43,360 bases of DNA from Acidimicrobiia bacterium. Its GTDB lineage: Bacteria; Actinomycetota; Acidimicrobiia; IMCC26256; JAMXLJ01. Position 1 is the stretch's first letter; each line of letters opens with the position of its first letter. The translations under genes and the position numbers were made by a program. Where the stretch lies: the NCBI GenBank assembly GCA_024281095.1, contig JAMXLJ010000078.1, forward strand, positions 1 to 43,360, given 5' to 3'. The notes beneath the pieces were generated by a model, which was given only the letters and a program-made list of their open reading frames with translations, was not told the DNA's origin and searched no databases. Shown one piece after another: positions 32,862 to 40,748 of the stretch.

Positions 32862-34529
32862 GTGGCGACGGTCAACGAGCGCCAGGCGCGTAGGGCTGGT
32901 GCGGGGTCGGTCGCCTCCGCGTCGTTCACGCCGCTCACGGACCGCCGTTCCGTCCTCGACCGCGCGCATCGAGGCGACATCCTGGGCGCACTCGGACGCG
33001 TTCAGTCATTCGACACGGCACCGCGGCGCTCGCTGCGCCGTCGGGTCGCGACGCTGTTCGCGATCATGGGACCGGGTGTCGTCGTGTTGCTGGCCGACAA
33101 CGACGCCGGCGGCCTTTCCATCTACGCACAGGCGGGACAGGACCACGGGCTCCGGCTGCTGTGGTTGGTGGTGGTCCTCGCGCCGGTCCTGTTCGTGAAC
33201 CAGGAGATGGCGGCTCGGCTGGGTGCCGTGACCGGCGCCGGTCACGCGCGGTTGATCTTCGAGCGGTTCGGCCGGCGATGGGGCGGCTTCGCCCTCGCCG
33301 ACCTGCTGGTGCTGAACTTCCTCACGATCGTGACCGAGTTCATCGGGATCGCGCTCGGCCTCGGGTACTTCGGCGTGAGCCGGTACGTCTCGGTGCCCAT
33401 CGCGGCGGCACTGCTCGTCGCGGTCACGGGGACCGGCAGCTTCCGCAGATGGGAACGGGTGATGTACGCGCTGGCCGCGGTCAGCTTCGTTTGCGTGCCG
33501 TTCGCCGTCCTCGCTCGTGCACACCATCCCGCTGCTCAGGCCGCACCTCGTGTCGCAGATCCACTGACGGGCGGGGCGCTGCTCTTCGTCGTCGCGCTGA
33601 TCGGGACGACCGTGGCGCCGTGGCAGCTGTTCTTCCAGCAGTCGAACGTCGTGGACAAGCGCATCACGGCACGCTGGCTCGGCTACGAGCGCGTCGACAC
33701 CCTCATCGGCACGATCATGTTCACCATCGGCGCCGCCGCTGTGCTTGCGGGATGCGCCTTCGTGTTCCGGTCGACGCCCTGGCACGGTGGCTTCTCCGAC
33801 GCGGGACGGACCGCAGCCGCGCTCCGTTCGCGTGCCGGGCCCTGGGTCGGTGCGCTGTTCGCGATCGCGGTCGTCAACGGGTCGGTGTTCGGCGCGGGGG
33901 CCGTCACACTCTCGACGTCGTATGCCCTCGGTGACGCATTCGGCACGAAGCATTCCCTGCACCGCCGTTGGAAGCAGGCTCCGGTGTTCCACGGCAGCTT
34001 CGCCGCGTTGGTCGTGCTCGCCGGCGCGGTCGTCCTCGTCCCTGGTGCACCACTCGGGCTCGCCACCATCGCCGTGCAGGCCCTCGCCGGGATCCTTCTG
34101 CCCAGCGCGACGGTGTTCCTGTTGCTGCTGTGCAACGACACCGCACTGCTCGGTCCGCGCACGAACCCGCGATGGCTCAACGCGCTCGCTTCGGCCGTGG
34201 TCGGCACGCTCATCGTGCTGTCCGCACTGCTGACCGTCTCGACCCTGTTCCCACACCTCGACCCGGCCGTCGTCGCCGCGACCCTCGCGATCGGTGCCGG
34301 CGGCGTCGGCATCGCTACCTTCGCCGTGCTCACCGCGCCGCGCCCGCGCACCACGTTTGCCGGCACGCACTGGGACCGCACGACGTGGACCACACCACCG
34401 CTCGAGACGATCCCGCCGCCTGAACGATCTCGGGCACGAACGTTCGGGCTGGTCGTCCTGCGGTCGTACCTCCTGCTCGCCGGGGCCCTGACGATCGTGA
34501 AGATCGTCCGGCTCATGGTCGGCGTCTGA
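32862..34529 (+). CDS. Nramp-related divalent cation transporter with altered metal site
   Basis: A 555-residue protein with about 11 membrane helices and a basic N-terminal tail of about 60 residues. It has the Nramp layout, but TM1, normally GPG(x8)DPGN, reads GPG then DAGG (D81-G84), and TM6, normally MPHN, reads APWQ (A252-Q255). The selectivity-determining TM6 methionine is thus alanine. Such changes occur in SLC11-related proteins outside the classical Mn/Fe group, including bacterial Nramp-related magnesium transporters. The substrate here is unknown. GTG at 32862 follows the ArsR stop by five bases, so the two are probably one operon under metal control. Confidence 0.88.
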   Translation: MATVNERQARRAGAGSVASASFTPLTDRRSVLDRAHRGDILGALGRVQSFDTAPRRSLRRRVATLFAIMGPGVVVLLADNDAGGLSIYAQAGQDHGLRLLWLVVVLAPVLFVNQEMAARLGAVTGAGHARLIFERFGRRWGGFALADLLVLNFLTIVTEFIGIALGLGYFGVSRYVSVPIAAALLVAVTGTGSFRRWERVMYALAAVSFVCVPFAVLARAHHPAAQAAPRVADPLTGGALLFVVALIGTTVAPWQLFFQQSNVVDKRITARWLGYERVDTLIGTIMFTIGAAAVLAGCAFVFRSTPWHGGFSDAGRTAAALRSRAGPWVGALFAIAVVNGSVFGAGAVTLSTSYALGDAFGTKHSLHRRWKQAPVFHGSFAALVVLAGAVVLVPGAPLGLATIAVQALAGILLPSATVFLLLLCNDTALLGPRTNPRWLNALASAVVGTLIVLSALLTVSTLFPHLDPAVVAATLAIGAGGVGIATFAVLTAPRPRTTFAGTHWDRTTWTTPPLETIPPPERSRARTFGLVVLRSYLLLAGALTIVKIVRLMVGV

Positions 34530-34565
34530 CCCGTCCGCGTCCGCGGCCGCGGCCGCGCTCGCCGG

Positions 34566-34589
34566 TAGCATGAACAGTTGTTCATGTTA
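34566..34589 (+). promoter_or_regulatory. SmtB/CzrA-type operator, 11-2-11 inverted repeat
   Basis: Left arm TAGCATGAACA, spacer GT, right arm TGTTCATGTTA. The arms pair at 10 of 11 positions. The TGAACA-N2-TGTTCA core matches the 12-2-12 TGAA/TTCA operators of SmtB/CzrA-like zinc sensors, and it is an AT-rich island in GC-rich DNA. It overlaps the spacer just upstream of a TAGGAT hexamer, where a repressor would block RNA polymerase. The gene it should control is the ABC operon starting at 34790. Confidence 0.75.
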
Positions 34590-34593
34590 GGAT
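34588..34593 (+). promoter_or_regulatory. Candidate -10 hexamer of the ABC operon
   Basis: TAGGAT abuts the right arm of the operator. Transcription from about 34600 would give a leader of roughly 190 bases before the first gene. Confidence 0.4.
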
Positions 34594-34642
34594 CGTTGCG
34601 TTCCGGTGCCGCGTCGCGGTGGAGTGACGGGGAGGTGTGCTC

Positions 34643-34711
34643 GTGCGTGCCCGACCACGAAGTCCCGAGCCCTCGTCCGTCCGCGTGACGTCAGCGATCC
34701 GGGCCAGCTGA
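34643..34711 (+). CDS. Possible 22-codon leader ORF
   Basis: GTG at 34643 is preceded by GGGGAGGTG, a strong ribosome site, and runs 22 codons to TGA at 34709-34711. The product is Arg/Ser/Pro-rich and not recognised. Because it lies in the long leader of the ABC operon it could be a regulatory leader peptide or chance; no other feature is seen in 34594-34780. Confidence 0.3.
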   Translation: MRARPRSPEPSSVRVTSAIRAS

Positions 34712-34789
34712 CCCGCTGGCTCGTCGGGCCCGCGTTCCCGCGTCGTCTGCCCTTGAGCGCGGCCCAGTACCCGCCCACTCGAGGTGGTC

Positions 34790-35092
34790 ATGCCGTGGGA
34801 CGTTGCCGCCTGCATCCTGGCGGCGTTTGCAGCCTTCCTTGCGGTCGCAGCGCCGCACGCGGCGCGTAGCAGCCGCGCCGGGGCCCGGTTCGCCGTCGCG
34901 CTGCTGATCACGGTCGGGGCGAACGCGGCGATCGCCGTCGTCGAGCCGAGTACGGCCGTCGAGGTCCTCGCGCTCGCAACGGGCGGTGGGCTGCTCGTCG
35001 CGTTACACCGATGGGCCGCGGCACTGCACCGAGGGACACCACACGGTCACCGCGAACGTGCGACCCGTCGAGATCCGTCCGACAACGCCTGA
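34790..35092 (+). CDS. Small membrane protein, first gene of the ABC operon
   Basis: A 100-residue protein with two or three membrane helices (about residues 5-25, 35-53 and 58-76) and a basic, His-containing C-terminal tail. No family recognised. ATG at 34790 has GAGGTGG just upstream; a GTG two codons earlier is also possible. It ends 19 bases before the permease gene and shares its promoter, so it may be an accessory subunit of the transporter; this is inferred from position. Confidence 0.65.
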   Translation: MPWDVAACILAAFAAFLAVAAPHAARSSRAGARFAVALLITVGANAAIAVVEPSTAVEVLALATGGGLLVALHRWAAALHRGTPHGHRERATRRDPSDNA

Positions 35093-35111
35093 AGGGAGGA
35101 GGTGAGCTCCG

Positions 35112-36848
35112 ATGGCTATGCGCCGCCAGTTTCCGACACGAGACGTGCTTCGTCGCCCGCGGCTTCGTCCGGTCGACCTGCTTGTCGGCGCAGCCGTCTT
35201 CGCCCTCCTCTACGGGCTGCTCCGACTCGGTCTGACGCTGACCGCGCCGTTCTCACCCGCGCACGCGCCGTCGAAGATCTCGACCGATCCCTCGCAGCTT
35301 CCCGGCTACGCGCTGCGATCGCTCGCGCGCATGTTCATCGCGCTCGGCCTCTCGGTCGCGTTCACCTTCGTGTACGGCACGGCGGCCGCGCGTTCCCGCC
35401 GTGCGGAGAAGGTGCTCATCCCGATCCTGGACATTCTGCAGTCGGTGCCGATCCTCGGGTTCCTCTCGATCACGGTCACCGCGTTCATCGCGCTGTTCCC
35501 GCACTCGATCCTCGGTCTGGAGTGCGCGTCGATCTTCGCGATCTTCACGTCGCAGGCGTGGAACATGACGTTCAGCTTCTACCACTCGCTGCTCACGCAG
35601 CCTCGCGAGCTCGACGAAGCAGCGCGCCTCATGCGCCTCACCAAGTGGGAGCGGTTCTGGAAGCTCGACGTCCCGAGCTCGATGATCGGGCTGGTCTGGA
35701 ACGGGATGATGAGCTTCGGCGGCGGCTGGTTCTTCCTCACCGCGTCGGAGGCCATCACCGTCAACAAGCACTCCTATGCGCTGCCCGGGATCGGCAGCTA
35801 CGTGGCGACGGCGAGCGCGCAGTCGGACCTGGGCCGGGTCCTGCTCGCGATCGGCGTCATGATCGTCATGGTCCTCGCTGTGAACTTCCTCTTCTGGCGC
35901 CCGCTCGTCGCGTGGTCGGAACGGTTCCGCATCGAGACGACCGAGGCCTCCGAACAGCCGCGCAGCATCATGCTCGACACGCTCCGCCGTTCCCACGTCC
36001 CGCGTCTGCTCGGACGGCCGCTCCAGCCCGTCGTGACCGGTCTCGACCGGGCGACGCGCGTCTTCGGGATCGCCGATCGGCCGCTCACACCCAATGTCGT
36101 GCGCCGTCGTGCCGGCGATGCCGTTTTCGGCGTCGTGGTGGCGATCGGGGTGGTCATCGGCGCGGCGTCGGCGCTCAACTACGTGCAACGCACCGTGGGC
36201 CTCGACGAGTTCGCGCACGCCTTCGCTCTCGGTGCCGTGACGTTCGGCCGGGTGCTCATCCTGCTCGTCGCGTCGACGCTCATCTGGGTGCCTGTCGGTG
36301 TGAAGATCGGCCTCTCGCCGCGCCTTGCGCGCTACGCACAACCCATCGTGCAGGTCCTGGCGAGTTTCCCGGCCAACTTCTTGTTCCCGTTCTTCGCCGC
36401 GTTCCTGATCGCGACCGGCATCAGCCTCAACGTCGGGGGGATCGTCCTGATGGCGCTCGGCGCGCAGTGGTACATCCTCTTCAACACGATCGCGGGGGCC
36501 ATGTCGATTCCGTCCGATCTGCGCGAGGCGATGGACAACTTCGGGGTGCGCGGCTGGCAGCGCTGGCGGCGCCTCATCATCCCGGGGATCTTCCCCGCGT
36601 ACGTCACCGGTGGGATCACCGCTGCCGGTGGCGCGTGGAACGCGTCGATCATCGCCGAATACGTCACCTACGGTCACCACACCCTCGTGGCGACCGGGCT
36701 CGGTGCCTACATCGCCCAAGCAACCGTCAACGGTGAATTCGCCAAGATCCTGACCGGCATCGTCGTCATGAGCATCTATGTCGTCGGGCTCAATCGGATC
36801 GTGTGGCGACGCCTCTATCGTCTTGCCGAAGCCCGCTACTCGCTCTGA
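35112..36848 (+). CDS. ABC transporter permease, fused double domain (NitT/TauT-like)
   Basis: A 578-residue protein made of two BPD_transp_1 permease domains in tandem, so one chain supplies the whole channel. Each half ends in an EAA loop: ELDEAARLMRLTKWERFWKLD in the first (about residue 175) and DLREAMDNFGVRGWQRWRRL in the second (about 480). The EAA loops contact the ATPase. The halves resemble the SsuC/TauC/NrtB group. ATG at 35112 has a perfect AGGAGGTGA at 35097-35105. No gene for a periplasmic or lipoprotein binding component is in the operon. Substrate unknown; the upstream operator points to a metal-related role. Confidence 0.92.
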   Translation: MAMRRQFPTRDVLRRPRLRPVDLLVGAAVFALLYGLLRLGLTLTAPFSPAHAPSKISTDPSQLPGYALRSLARMFIALGLSVAFTFVYGTAAARSRRAEKVLIPILDILQSVPILGFLSITVTAFIALFPHSILGLECASIFAIFTSQAWNMTFSFYHSLLTQPRELDEAARLMRLTKWERFWKLDVPSSMIGLVWNGMMSFGGGWFFLTASEAITVNKHSYALPGIGSYVATASAQSDLGRVLLAIGVMIVMVLAVNFLFWRPLVAWSERFRIETTEASEQPRSIMLDTLRRSHVPRLLGRPLQPVVTGLDRATRVFGIADRPLTPNVVRRRAGDAVFGVVVAIGVVIGAASALNYVQRTVGLDEFAHAFALGAVTFGRVLILLVASTLIWVPVGVKIGLSPRLARYAQPIVQVLASFPANFLFPFFAAFLIATGISLNVGGIVLMALGAQWYILFNTIAGAMSIPSDLREAMDNFGVRGWQRWRRLIIPGIFPAYVTGGITAAGGAWNASIIAEYVTYGHHTLVATGLGAYIAQATVNGEFAKILTGIVVMSIYVVGLNRIVWRRLYRLAEARYSL

Positions 36849-36881
36849 GCGCGCACGGTCATTGTCGTGAAGGAGAGCACC

Positions 36882-38216
36882 ATGGCTTCGAGAGTCCTCA
36901 CCGGCGCGGGGACCACGATCCTCGCCGCCGACCACATCACGAAGGCGTTCACCACGCCGAACGGTGACCCGCTCCCGGTGCTCGACGACATCAGCTTCCA
37001 GCTCCGCGAGGGCGAGATCGTCGCCCTCCTCGGCAAGTCGGGCTCGGGCAAGTCAACGCTGCTGCGCTGCCTCGCGGGACTCATCGCACCCAGCAGCGGC
37101 CGCGCCCTCTACAAGGGTGAGCCGGTGCGCATCGCCAACCCCGGCGTCGCCATGGTGTTTCAATCGTTCGCGCTCCTGCCGTGGCTGACCGTTCTCCAGA
37201 ACGTCGAGCTCGGTCTCGAAGCCCGCGCCGTGCCGGCCGACCAGCGCCGCGACCGCTCGCTGCGCGCGATCGACCTCATCGGTCTCGACGGCTTCGAGTC
37301 CGCCTACCCCAAAGAGCTCTCCGGCGGGATGCGCCAGCGCGTCGGCTTCGCCCGTGCGCTCGTCGTCGAACCCGACGCCCTCTTCATGGACGAACCGTTC
37401 TCCGCCCTCGACGTCCTCACCGCCGAGAACCTGCGCACCGAGCTTCTTGCGTTGTGGTCACGCAGCGACTTCCCGACCCGCGCCATGCTGATCGTCACCC
37501 ACAACATCGAAGAAGCGGTGCTCCTCGCCGACCGGCTCTTCGTCCTCTCATCCAACCCCGGCCGCATCCAAGCCGAACTCACGATCGACCTCCCCCGCCC
37601 GCGGGACCGCAGAAGCCCGGCGTTCGAGGCCCTCGTCGACCAGGTCTACGGCATCCTCACCGGACGCGAGCCGACCCCCGAGGTCGAAGCGCCGGCGCGA
37701 CCCGGGCCGACCGATGTTCCGCTCCCGAGCGCGACGGTCGGCGGCATGGCCGGACTCCTCGAGATCCTCGCCGCGCACGACGGCCGAGAGGACCTGCCCG
37801 ACCTCGCCCACGAGCTCACATTCGAAGTCGACGACCTGCTCCCCCTCGTCGACGCGACCACGATGCTGGAGTTCAGCACCGTCGACGACGCCGATCTCGA
37901 GCTCACCGACCTCGGACGCGTCTTCGTCTCGGCCGACATCCTCCGCAGCAAAGAGCTCTTCGCCCGCCAAGCCCGCGAGCACGCGCCGCTCGTCCGCTCG
38001 ATCTGGAACTCCCTGCACGCGACCAAGGACGGGACGCTCAACGAGGGTTTCTTCATCGACATCCTGCGCCGCGGCTTCACCGAGGACGAAGCCCAGCATC
38101 AGCTCGACATCGCGATCGACTGGGGTCGCTACGGCGAGCTCTACGACTACGACGCCAACACCGGCGAGCTCACGCTCGACACCGGCGCACCCGACGTCCC
38201 CGTACTGTCGACGTAA
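36882..38216 (+). CDS. ABC transporter ATPase with C-terminal AAA-associated domain
   Basis: A 444-residue protein. The N-terminal ABC ATPase has Walker A GKSGSGKST at 51-59, Q-loop Q94, signature LSGGM at 146-150, Walker B LFMDEP at 167-172 (D170, E171) and the H-loop at H207; it resembles SsuB/TauB/NrtD. After an acidic/Pro linker, residues about 285-434 form an AAA_assoc_C-type domain (PF09821-like) with a winged-helix look: LTDLGRVFVSADILRSKELFA, then a helical end with LDIAIDWGRYGELYDYD. That domain is thought regulatory, but its ligand is unknown. ATG at 36882 has AAGGAG six bases upstream. It pairs with the fused permease 33 bases upstream. Confidence 0.92.
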   Translation: MASRVLTGAGTTILAADHITKAFTTPNGDPLPVLDDISFQLREGEIVALLGKSGSGKSTLLRCLAGLIAPSSGRALYKGEPVRIANPGVAMVFQSFALLPWLTVLQNVELGLEARAVPADQRRDRSLRAIDLIGLDGFESAYPKELSGGMRQRVGFARALVVEPDALFMDEPFSALDVLTAENLRTELLALWSRSDFPTRAMLIVTHNIEEAVLLADRLFVLSSNPGRIQAELTIDLPRPRDRRSPAFEALVDQVYGILTGREPTPEVEAPARPGPTDVPLPSATVGGMAGLLEILAAHDGREDLPDLAHELTFEVDDLLPLVDATTMLEFSTVDDADLELTDLGRVFVSADILRSKELFARQAREHAPLVRSIWNSLHATKDGTLNEGFFIDILRRGFTEDEAQHQLDIAIDWGRYGELYDYDANTGELTLDTGAPDVPVLST

Positions 38217-38417
38217 ACACGAGGCTCGTCAGGGCGCGCCCGAGCCGCCAGGTATCGACGCTGACCTGGCCCGCCCCGCGATCGCGCTCAGCACGGAACG
38301 CCACCACTCCGAGCGTCGTCGGCCGCCCTGCCATCGCGAGTGCAGCGGCGCCCGTCTGGGACAGCCGCCCGGAGCACCGGCAGGAACTCCGCGAGGGCTG
38401 CGTCGGTGTCGTGGTCG

Positions 38418-38897
38418 TCAAGGTCGTGGTCGTGGCGACGTGGTGGTCGGCGAACTCGTCGATGTCGTGGCCCGGGACCGCGACGCAGGCGATGACACGG
38501 TGGTCGCCAGCGTTGTGACCGTCCGCGGCGCGGCCCCCGCGGCCGCCATCGGCTGTGTGACGGGCAGGTTCGCCCTGAACTCCGACGGTGACAGGACCGA
38601 CGCGAACAGCTGGGTCAGCTGGTCGGTGACGGTCCTGACCGGTTCGGACGTCCTGGCAGCAGGATCGAGCGGCGCCGGGGGCGGCCTGACCAAAGTCATG
38701 CGGCCGGTCGGCGTGATGCCGGCGGCCGAGCCGGACGAGGCGGGCGTCCTTGGCTTCCCATTCGTGACGATCACATGGGCGCTGTGGCGGGGTCCGTGCG
38801 TCACCACCATCGAGGCGGCCGCGAACACGAGTCCCGTGAGCAGCAAGGCGACGAGCAACCGCTCCTCGTTGGTGCGTGCGTCAAACCACCTCAGCAC
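38418..38897 (-). CDS. Hypothetical membrane-anchored Thr/Ser/Pro-rich protein
   Basis: About 159 residues with one N-terminal membrane helix (LLVALLLTGLVFAAASMVV) preceded by a short charged tail, then a low-complexity outer part ending in a Ser/Thr/Pro-rich tract. No family recognised. GTG at 38897 follows an AGGCAGG element; the frame is open to 38939. A typical signal-anchor N-terminus supports a real gene, but the composition of the tail could also come from decaying DNA. Bases 38217-38417, between the ATPase gene and this one, hold nothing I can name. Confidence 0.45.
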   Translation of the reverse strand: MLRWFDARTNEERLLVALLLTGLVFAAASMVVTHGPRHSAHVIVTNGKPRTPASSGSAAGITPTGRMTLVRPPPAPLDPAARTSEPVRTVTDQLTQLFASVLSPSEFRANLPVTQPMAAAGAAPRTVTTLATTVSSPASRSRATTSTSSPTTTSPRPRP

Positions 38898-39532
38898 CGC
38901 GACCTGCCTCTGCCGCACAGCTATCCCAACGCAACCCAACCCGACAGGAGCGCTCGGTGCGTGTCAGGCCAGTCTGCGCGTCCGGAGCCGGTCCGCGCCG
39001 GCCTCTGCTCCGGCGACGACCATCTTGCGTGGGCCGTCTTCCGCGGGCCTTCCAGTGCCCGCTTGTACAGTCGCGCGCGTTCGGCGAATCGCCTCATGGC
39101 GCGCAGTCGCGGCGCTCGACTACGACCAGCTGTCCCAGTCGTTGTCGCCGGATCCAGTGCCATCGCGGGAGGACGATTGACCTGCGCCGTGCATCTCGTA
39201 CGCAACAGCTGCATGACGCGTCGAACAAGAACGGGTCGCAGATCACGCGTCAGATGCGTGTGATGGCTCTCGCACCCGGGTTCATCGTGGTCGCGCCGCG
39301 CGTTCTGCATGAACGCGTGACCACGCACGATCACACGGGCCGAGTGGTCGGGTGTGACGCCCTCGGACCGCGATGCAGCCCACCGCAACAGAGCCGCCGC
39401 AACCATTCGTCTCGCACAAGACCGCCGGCGAGATCATCGACACTCTCGCTAGCGACTGCCGGCGGATCTCCGACTCAGGTCACGAGACGCGCATCAGCGG
39501 GCCGCAAGAAGCGCCGCTGACCAGGTATTTGC
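38898..39532. other. Gene-poor stretch, no supported feature
   Basis: Open frames exist on both strands here, but none shows a recognisable domain, a good start site or a consistent codon pattern. The stretch borders the duplicated tRNA fragment and is probably remodelled or decaying DNA. Confidence 0.5.
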
Positions 39533-39583
39533 TCCGAGCGGACGACGGGGACTCGAACCCGCGACCCCAACCTTGGCAAGGTT
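39533..39583 (-). repeat. Duplicated 3' half of tRNA-Gly (att-like copy)
   Basis: These 51 bases match 42232-42281 except for one extra G. They cover the tRNA from the anticodon stem-loop to its 3' end plus four bases beyond. There is no 5' half, so it cannot make a tRNA. It is in the same orientation as the intact gene, as expected for the distal attachment site of an element inserted at the tRNA 3' end. Confidence 0.8.
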
Positions 39584-39825
39584 AGAAAGCCCGACGCGTA
39601 ACCTGCGGAAATGAGTAAATACCGGCTGGCCTGCGCCTATAAGCGCGCGTTAGCGCGAGTTGTTTCGCGTCCCCGCGCTACGTCGCGCGGCCAATTAGCG
39701 GCCTCTCGGCTTCGCGCGCCCCAGACGGTCGACGAGTCGGGACAGCTCGTCAAAAATCGGTACAACGTCCCCTCGTAACCCGCGCCTCCGCAGGGACGGT
39801 TGTCCAAGCGCGGTCCGAAGGCCGA

Positions 39826-39831
39826 TACGTT
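39826..39831 (+). promoter_or_regulatory. Candidate -10 hexamer for leaderless start at 39840
   Basis: TACGTT ends eight bases before the ATG at 39840; there is no Shine-Dalgarno site. Confidence 0.35.
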
Positions 39832-39839
39832 GGACGGCC

Positions 39840-40676
39840 ATGATCCCTTTCCTGCTTCACCGACACGTCAAAGCCGCGTGCGGCGTCACCGCAGCCCTCG
39901 TCGTCCTCCTCGCGTCGTGCGGCGGCGGCTCCGGTACCAAGAGCTCGAGCACAACAGTGCCCGGCGGCAGCACGTCCACGACCAGTGCCGGTCGATCATC
40001 GGCGCAACTCGCCGCCGACCGGCAGACCGCGCGCGCAGCACTCCTGAGGCTCAGCGACCTCCCCGCCGGTTGGGACGCCAAGGCACGCGACGACTCGAGC
40101 AACAACACCCCTGCCCTGAAGGCAGCGGAAAAGGCGTTCGGCCAATGCCTCGGGATCGACCCGGCACTGCTCAGCAACCAGGACGACACGACAAAAGCCA
40201 CAGCCACAAGCGACAAGTTCACCGACGGGCAAAACATGGCAGTCGAGAACAACGTCGAGTACGAGCCCGACACGACCCAGCTCAACCAGGTCATGACCGC
40301 ACTGCAACAGCCACAAGCCCGCCAGTGCTTCCAGACCTTCGTCAACACCGCAGTGAAGAGCTCGATCGAACACCCCAGCCCGGGGTCGACAATCCCGCAA
40401 GGCGTCACCTTCGGCAACCCTGAGGTCGCCACCGTCAACCTTCCCGGTCTCAACGCCGACACCGCCGTCGACTACCGGGTCTCCATGCCGGTCAGCGCCC
40501 GCGGGTTCACCATCAGCGTGTACCTCGATCTGCTCTTCGCCACCCGGGCACGCGCCGTCACGCTCTTGACGTACCAGGACGTCTCCAAACCGTTCCCCGC
40601 AGACCGAGAAACCCGGCTCGCCAACACCGTGCTGAACCGACTTCCCGGCGCGGGTCAGACAGCACCGCCCGCCTAG
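39840..40676 (+). CDS. Putative lipoprotein, unknown function
   Basis: A 278-residue exported protein. The signal peptide ends in lipobox LASC with lipidated C27, followed by a Gly/Ser/Thr linker. The mature domain begins RAALLRLSDLPAGWDAKARDD, a phrase common in actinobacterial secreted sensor-like lipoproteins, and has two cysteines likely to pair (FGQCLGID and ARQCFQTF). No enzymatic motif. It uses more A-rich codons than the core genes, in line with its position between the tRNA repeats. The start is set by the TACGTT hexamer eight bases upstream. Confidence 0.82.
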   Translation: MIPFLLHRHVKAACGVTAALVVLLASCGGGSGTKSSSTTVPGGSTSTTSAGRSSAQLAADRQTARAALLRLSDLPAGWDAKARDDSSNNTPALKAAEKAFGQCLGIDPALLSNQDDTTKATATSDKFTDGQNMAVENNVEYEPDTTQLNQVMTALQQPQARQCFQTFVNTAVKSSIEHPSPGSTIPQGVTFGNPEVATVNLPGLNADTAVDYRVSMPVSARGFTISVYLDLLFATRARAVTLLTYQDVSKPFPADRETRLANTVLNRLPGAGQTAPPA

Positions 40677-40748
40677 AACGAACGGCCGGAAGCGCTCCAA
40701 CCGCACCAGTCGCTCACGAGCCCGCGCGCGTACACACGTCGGCGTTTG

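Noticed and set aside
34594-34789. M-box, yybP-ykoY or NiCo riboswitch in the ABC operon leader
   Set aside because: I could not find the conserved core sequences of any of these classes by eye; kept only as an unassigned long leader.
37714-39180. 488-codon plus-strand frame extending beyond the ABC ATPase gene
   Set aside because: The first third overlaps the well-supported ATPase in another frame and is Ser/Arg-rich; the rest has no domain and conflicts with the better minus-strand frame at 38418-38897.
39373-39585. 70-codon frame ending in DSNPRPQPWQG
   Set aside because: The C-terminal phrase is simply the translation of the duplicated tRNA-Gly fragment, a well-known source of false ORFs.
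39584-39780. GC-rich hairpins next to the tRNA fragment as a replication or transfer origin
   Set aside because: The pairings are short and irregular, and no replication or relaxase gene is nearby.
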